Source: CAZUMH01 sp964621645
GTDB taxonomy: Bacteria > Zhuqueibacterota > QNDG01 > JAGLOF01
Direction: 5' to 3'
DNA length: 45,134 bases
Assembly: GCA_964621645.1 (NCBI GenBank)
Contig: CAZUMH010000015.1
Coordinates: 1-45,134, forward strand
Position numbers and translations under genes: made by a program. Below, piece after piece: positions 43,101 to 45,134 of the stretch. Position 1 is the first letter of the stretch. Each line of letters opens with the position of its first letter. Below the pieces are notes generated by a model. It was not told where the DNA came from. It did not search any database and saw only the letters and a program-made list of their open reading frames with translations.

Positions 43101-45134
43101 AAAATTCGCCGTTACGGACTTTGGTCCGTTCATGACAAGATTCTGAGGAGTAGTCTGGCCGCTTAAATCGCCGGTAAAACCGAAGAAGGTGTCGCCCGGA
43201 GTAGGCTGGGCACTCACCTCTACGGAGGTTCCATCATCATACCAGGCCCCCGGCGGGGCCGGAGTGATATCCCCCGCCTCATCCGGATCCTCGGCCGTAG
43301 TCAGATAATACTGTGTCTGCCAGGCCGCTTCCTCTAGTACCGGTCCATTCATTATCACTGTGTGTGAGAGATCGGTGCCGCTGTAAGAATCCGTCCCGGT
43401 GCCGGTCCAGCCCCGGAAATCATAGCGTACACCCGTGGTTCCGGCAACGGTTTGGGCATCCAGCGTAAACTCGGCCGTTACTCCGGCGTCGTACCAGCCG
43501 GCACCCGTTATATTCCCATACAGGGAAACAACATCGAGATAATACTGCGTCTGCCAGACAAGGCTTACCGTTTTGGGCCCGTTCATCAATAGGGTGCCCG
43601 AGGTATCGCTGCCGCTGAAGTCACCGCTCCAGTTTTCAAAGATATAGCGGGTCGTCCCTGAGGTTACTACAGAATCAATGGAGAACAGAGCCTGGGTGTT
43701 TGCCGTATACCAGCCTGCCCCCGCGGGGCTGCCGTAATCCGTCACCAGATCAAGCTGGTACTGAGTCAGGAAGTCGGCGGTCACGGTGGTATTGGTACCC
43801 GGAACCGTGTAGGTGTGATTTCGGGATCCCCCGTCGCTCCAGGAGCTGAAAGCATAGCGAATGCCGCTGGTGCCGTTCTGGATGGAATCGACGATGGAAA
43901 GGGTGTGTCCGCTGCCCTCCAGCCAGGTATAAGTGGTATCCTTGCTGATCGTTTCTCCGTCGATACGGATCGTCCGGCCGCTGGGCGAAGTGTTCACGGT
44001 GATCTGTACTTCTTTGGCAAAATTTCCCGTAGCGGTCCGGGCCCGGGTCATGCTGAGGTTCTGGGGCGTATCGGTGCCGCTCAGATCGCCCTCCCAGCCG
44101 GTAAATTGATACCCTGCGGCGACCGCGGCCGACACCGTTGCCACCGTACTGCTGTCATACCAGGCTCCGGGAGGAGCCGGAGTAACATCTCCGCCCGCTA
44201 CGGGGACTTCGCTGGTCGCCAGCAGAAACTGGGTGTACCAGGAGGCCGTTTCGGTAAAGGGCGCGGAGATGGAGGGAATGGTAAAAGAGGCGCCGCTGTC
44301 GCTGTAGACTCCGGTCCAGCCGTCGAAACGGTAGCGCTTGCCGGCCTCAACAATCACTGTTTCACTGTCGAGATAGCAGGATACAGTGGTCCCGGCGTTA
44401 TGCCAGCCGGGTCCGGTGGCCGTGCCCGGTGATACGTTAAGGGTCACCTCGTACTGGATATTAAAGTTGGCCGTGACTGTTTGATTAGTATAAGGTACTG
44501 TATATACGTGGGATCTGGTTCCGGAATCACTCCAGTCTGAGAAAGCATAGCGCACTCCGGTACCGTTGGGTTGGATGGAATCAGCCACGGAAATAGTATG
44601 CTGCTGGCCTTCCAGCCAGTTGAAGGTATGCGTGGACGTGTATACTGTATCGTCCACGAGATAGGTGCGTCCCAGAGGGCTGGTCTGGATTGTAATAAGA
44701 ATCTCAGCGTGGAAATTAGCGATGGCGGTCTTGGAAGTATCAATAGTCACCGAAACCGTATCGTTGGTCTCCGCCGCCAGATCTCCACCCCAGTCGGTCC
44801 AGACAAAATCATTGGCTGTATCGGCGAGTGCCGTTACCTGCACCACGGTGCCGTCATCATACCAACCGCCCGGCGGGGGAGGCGATACATCTCCTCCCGC
44901 ATCGGGATTCTCCTGAGTAATCAGATTAAACTGTTTCTGCCATTGAGCCGTTTCCGTCACCGACGTATCAATGGCCGTAATCGTATAGGCGCTGTCGGTG
45001 CCGGTGGTATCGGTTCCGGTCCAGCCCTGGAAAGTCCAGCGCCTCCCGGTTCCTCCTGACACAATAAGTGAATCGATAGAAAAATCGACATCCTCGCCGG
45101 CATTGTGCCAGCCGGTCCCGGAGGCCGTGCCGTG
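40146..45134 (-). CDS. Giant exported InlB-B-repeat protein, 5' end outside window
   Basis: An open frame of 1662 codons that continues past the right edge; the GTG at 45062 is only an internal codon. Three beta modules of 70-86 residues recur: A ('G.GWY..G....F..D....GTTRY.F..W.G...'), B ('AGGDVTPAPPGAWYDDGT...W.GDLSGTDTPQNL.M....TANF') and C ('ITI.TSP.GR...DG..Y...F.WLEG..H.LSV...RY.F.SWSDGG.R.HTYTVP'). All are divergent InlB B-type (Flg_new-like) repeats. The order is ABC, ABC, AABC, AABC, then A, B, B. An Ig-like part (about 41210-40915), a ZU5-like part ('LRLTIPAGVVADSSYLSIG') and a FlgD-like or type IX-like C-terminal domain ending 'YVRKIVVLR' follow. It is a surface adhesin or stalk in all likelihood; the partner is unknown. 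Confidence 0.93.
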   Translation of the reverse strand, partial: HGTASGTGWHNAGEDVDFSIDSLIVSGGTGRRWTFQGWTGTDTTGTDSAYTITAIDTSVTETAQWQKQFNLITQENPDAGGDVSPPPPGGWYDDGTVVQVTALADTANDFVWTDWGGDLAAETNDTVSVTIDTSKTAIANFHAEILITIQTSPLGRTYLVDDTVYTSTHTFNWLEGQQHTISVADSIQPNGTGVRYAFSDWSDSGTRSHVYTVPYTNQTVTANFNIQYEVTLNVSPGTATGPGWHNAGTTVSCYLDSETVIVEAGKRYRFDGWTGVYSDSGASFTIPSISAPFTETASWYTQFLLATSEVPVAGGDVTPAPPGAWYDSSTVATVSAAVAAGYQFTGWEGDLSGTDTPQNLSMTRARTATGNFAKEVQITVNTSPSGRTIRIDGETISKDTTYTWLEGSGHTLSIVDSIQNGTSGIRYAFSSWSDGGSRNHTYTVPGTNTTVTADFLTQYQLDLVTDYGSPAGAGWYTANTQALFSIDSVVTSGTTRYIFENWSGDFSGSDTSGTLLMNGPKTVSLVWQTQYYLDVVSLYGNITGAGWYDAGVTAEFTLDAQTVAGTTGVRYDFRGWTGTGTDSYSGTDLSHTVIMNGPVLEEAAWQTQYYLTTAEDPDEAGDITPAPPGAWYDDGTSVEVSAQPTPGDTFFGFTGDLSGQTTPQNLVMNGPKSVTANFEDFIQITITTASTGARFRADGIEYTTPYTFAWEEGSQHLLSVDLLQTVNNNTKYSYVSWSDGGDRTHSYTVPSIDAQISINFTAEYLLTIQTNHGTPDGAGWYTGNTLAQFSIDSVVTAGTTRYTFQNWSGDYSGGDTLGTLLMNEPKTVTPVWQTEYYLTVNSPHDDPLGQGWYPAGSTANFSVTDPFEAGGGVRYVLTETGWVGSGTGSYTGSVADTSVVMNNAVMETATWDKQYKLTINRIPEAGGTVTLNPPGDPPGGWYDEGSPVELTAVPTSGFSWSKWSGDLEGTDDQPTITMNRAKTITANFEGLITITIKTNPEGLNFTVDGNDYDSTTAFSWLQGNSHNLEVVSPQYSGDTTRYVFTSWSDGGAQSHSYTVGSTDVIITANFKKQYRLNVNSGHGNPYGAGWYDSGTTKNFGISSTLVYNSEREQYIFDSWASGDPNGYSGSDSTSSVILHNGITETAVWDTLYKISYAAVPTGKGSVSASSAKEWFDRGESVQLTAVLIDSSYQFKDWSGDTTAASASLTLSMKKPYSVQANFELVTHTLTRIVRFIDPSGTVFADSGGTIITTPELDTYPHRSNIVFKAVPQSGMKFIGWSGALTGMTIEQNLYFMSDTTVTATFVLSDNTPPAITGAFPASGSQQVPVNSSVVLNVADDVYGVERSSLDLIVAGQQIINDGDAASSEVTIRSITRGYQIIYTPAAPFDTSATVLVTVSCRDRANPANALVSSSYSFTTGRGSVTSLYSGFIPPAGLVITLTSGLRLTIPAGVVADSSYLSIGQLNVIPALPDSAGHNLLGLVYYFGPEGMTFSGPVTIRLPFPVSDLDRLGIRTTDVIRIYSYSSLTGSWEEISDVEIDLINGYITFSVTHFSIFCITAWTPDISPGQIINYPNPFDPTGGTTTIKYMLPQAGPVSLKVYDVSSSLVAVLEDEGTQKSANVEYAVEWDGRTDSGRIVANNVYFCVLSAQGTVYVRKIVVLR
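41211..45134 (-). repeat. Protein-coding tandem repeat array, ABC/AABC order
   Basis: Unit borders from the translation: ABC 44445-45134 (cut by the edge), ABC 43752-44444, AABC 42837-43751, AABC 41907-42836, and a last A-B-B from 41211-41906. The third and fourth units are alike, with the first A modules about 80 percent identical in protein by eye (for example 'GAGWYTANTQALFSIDSVVT' and 'GAGWYTGNTLAQFSIDSVVT'). The A and AABC units look like recent duplications. Confidence 0.8.

Noticed and set aside
45062..45064. GTG at 45062 as the real start of the giant repeat protein
   Set aside because: The 24 codons upstream to the window edge are open and continue the A module (GTASGTGWHNAGEDVDFSID), so the gene starts outside the window.

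Overview
The window looks like a piece of chromosome from a diderm bacterium of moderate GC content. The best guess is a member of the FCB superphylum or a neighbouring candidate phylum (Calditrichota, Neomarinimicrobiota or KSB1-like). The basis is: a complete Mla-type lipid transport set (MlaE, MlaF, MlaD) that implies an outer membrane; a PorV-like outer-membrane protein beside a giant exported repeat protein; C-terminal FlgD-like or type IX-like domains with the 'G-I-Y...VRK' ending; and a winged-helix/TM/beta-propeller regulator. The taxonomic call is inference. There are no rRNA, tRNA, CRISPR, phage or insertion-sequence genes visible, and the window is dominated by ordinary chromosomal genes, nearly all on the minus strand.

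Left edge (1-6.2 kb): a VWA-domain exported protein that runs off the window, a DPP4-type S9 dipeptidyl peptidase and an M28 metallopeptidase whose C-terminus looks like a degenerate M19 dipeptidase. From 6.5 to 11.3 kb lie three plus-strand genes: a ToxR/CadC-like winged-helix protein with a periplasmic propeller, a metallophosphoesterase and a TlpA-like lipoprotein, closed by a clear terminator.

From 24.8 down to 11.3 kb runs a long minus-strand series behind a near-consensus promoter: nadA, mnmA, a thioredoxin-like lipoprotein, panB, a membrane protein, a DUF362 ferredoxin protein, a small unknown protein, gpmI, mlaE, mlaF, mlaD, a site-2 protease, an MscS channel, birA and an exported propeller protein. 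Many junctions overlap or are only a few bases apart. Cofactor synthesis (NAD, pantothenate, biotin attachment) and envelope maintenance are mixed here. rpsU and yqeY form a short unit upstream with their own promoter and terminator. The 0.5 kb upstream of rpsU holds two perfect DnaA-box sequences inside a 17-base direct repeat, so this spot is a weak candidate for an origin or a DnaA-controlled promoter.

From 33.2 down to 28.2 kb a tight operon encodes a LytR_C protein, RsfS, ArgS, a PfkB kinase, YjbQ and MtnA. Together with the fused homocysteine methyltransferase/methylenetetrahydrofolate reductase at 34-36 kb this suggests methionine, methylthioadenosine and adenosine recycling. Between these lies an orphan plus-strand unit with a 22-residue cysteine-containing peptide, a strong ribosome binding site and a terminator. 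A plus-strand series (CDP-alcohol phosphatidyltransferase, GtrA, alanine racemase) concerns lipids and wall. GtrA has a ten-base C tract directly after its start codon.

The right end (40.1-45.1 kb) is one minus-strand reading frame of more than 1660 codons built from three kinds of InlB-B-like modules in a regular ABC, ABC, AABC, AABC order. It ends in Ig-like, ZU5-like and FlgD-like domains and is followed 18 bases later by the PorV-like gene.
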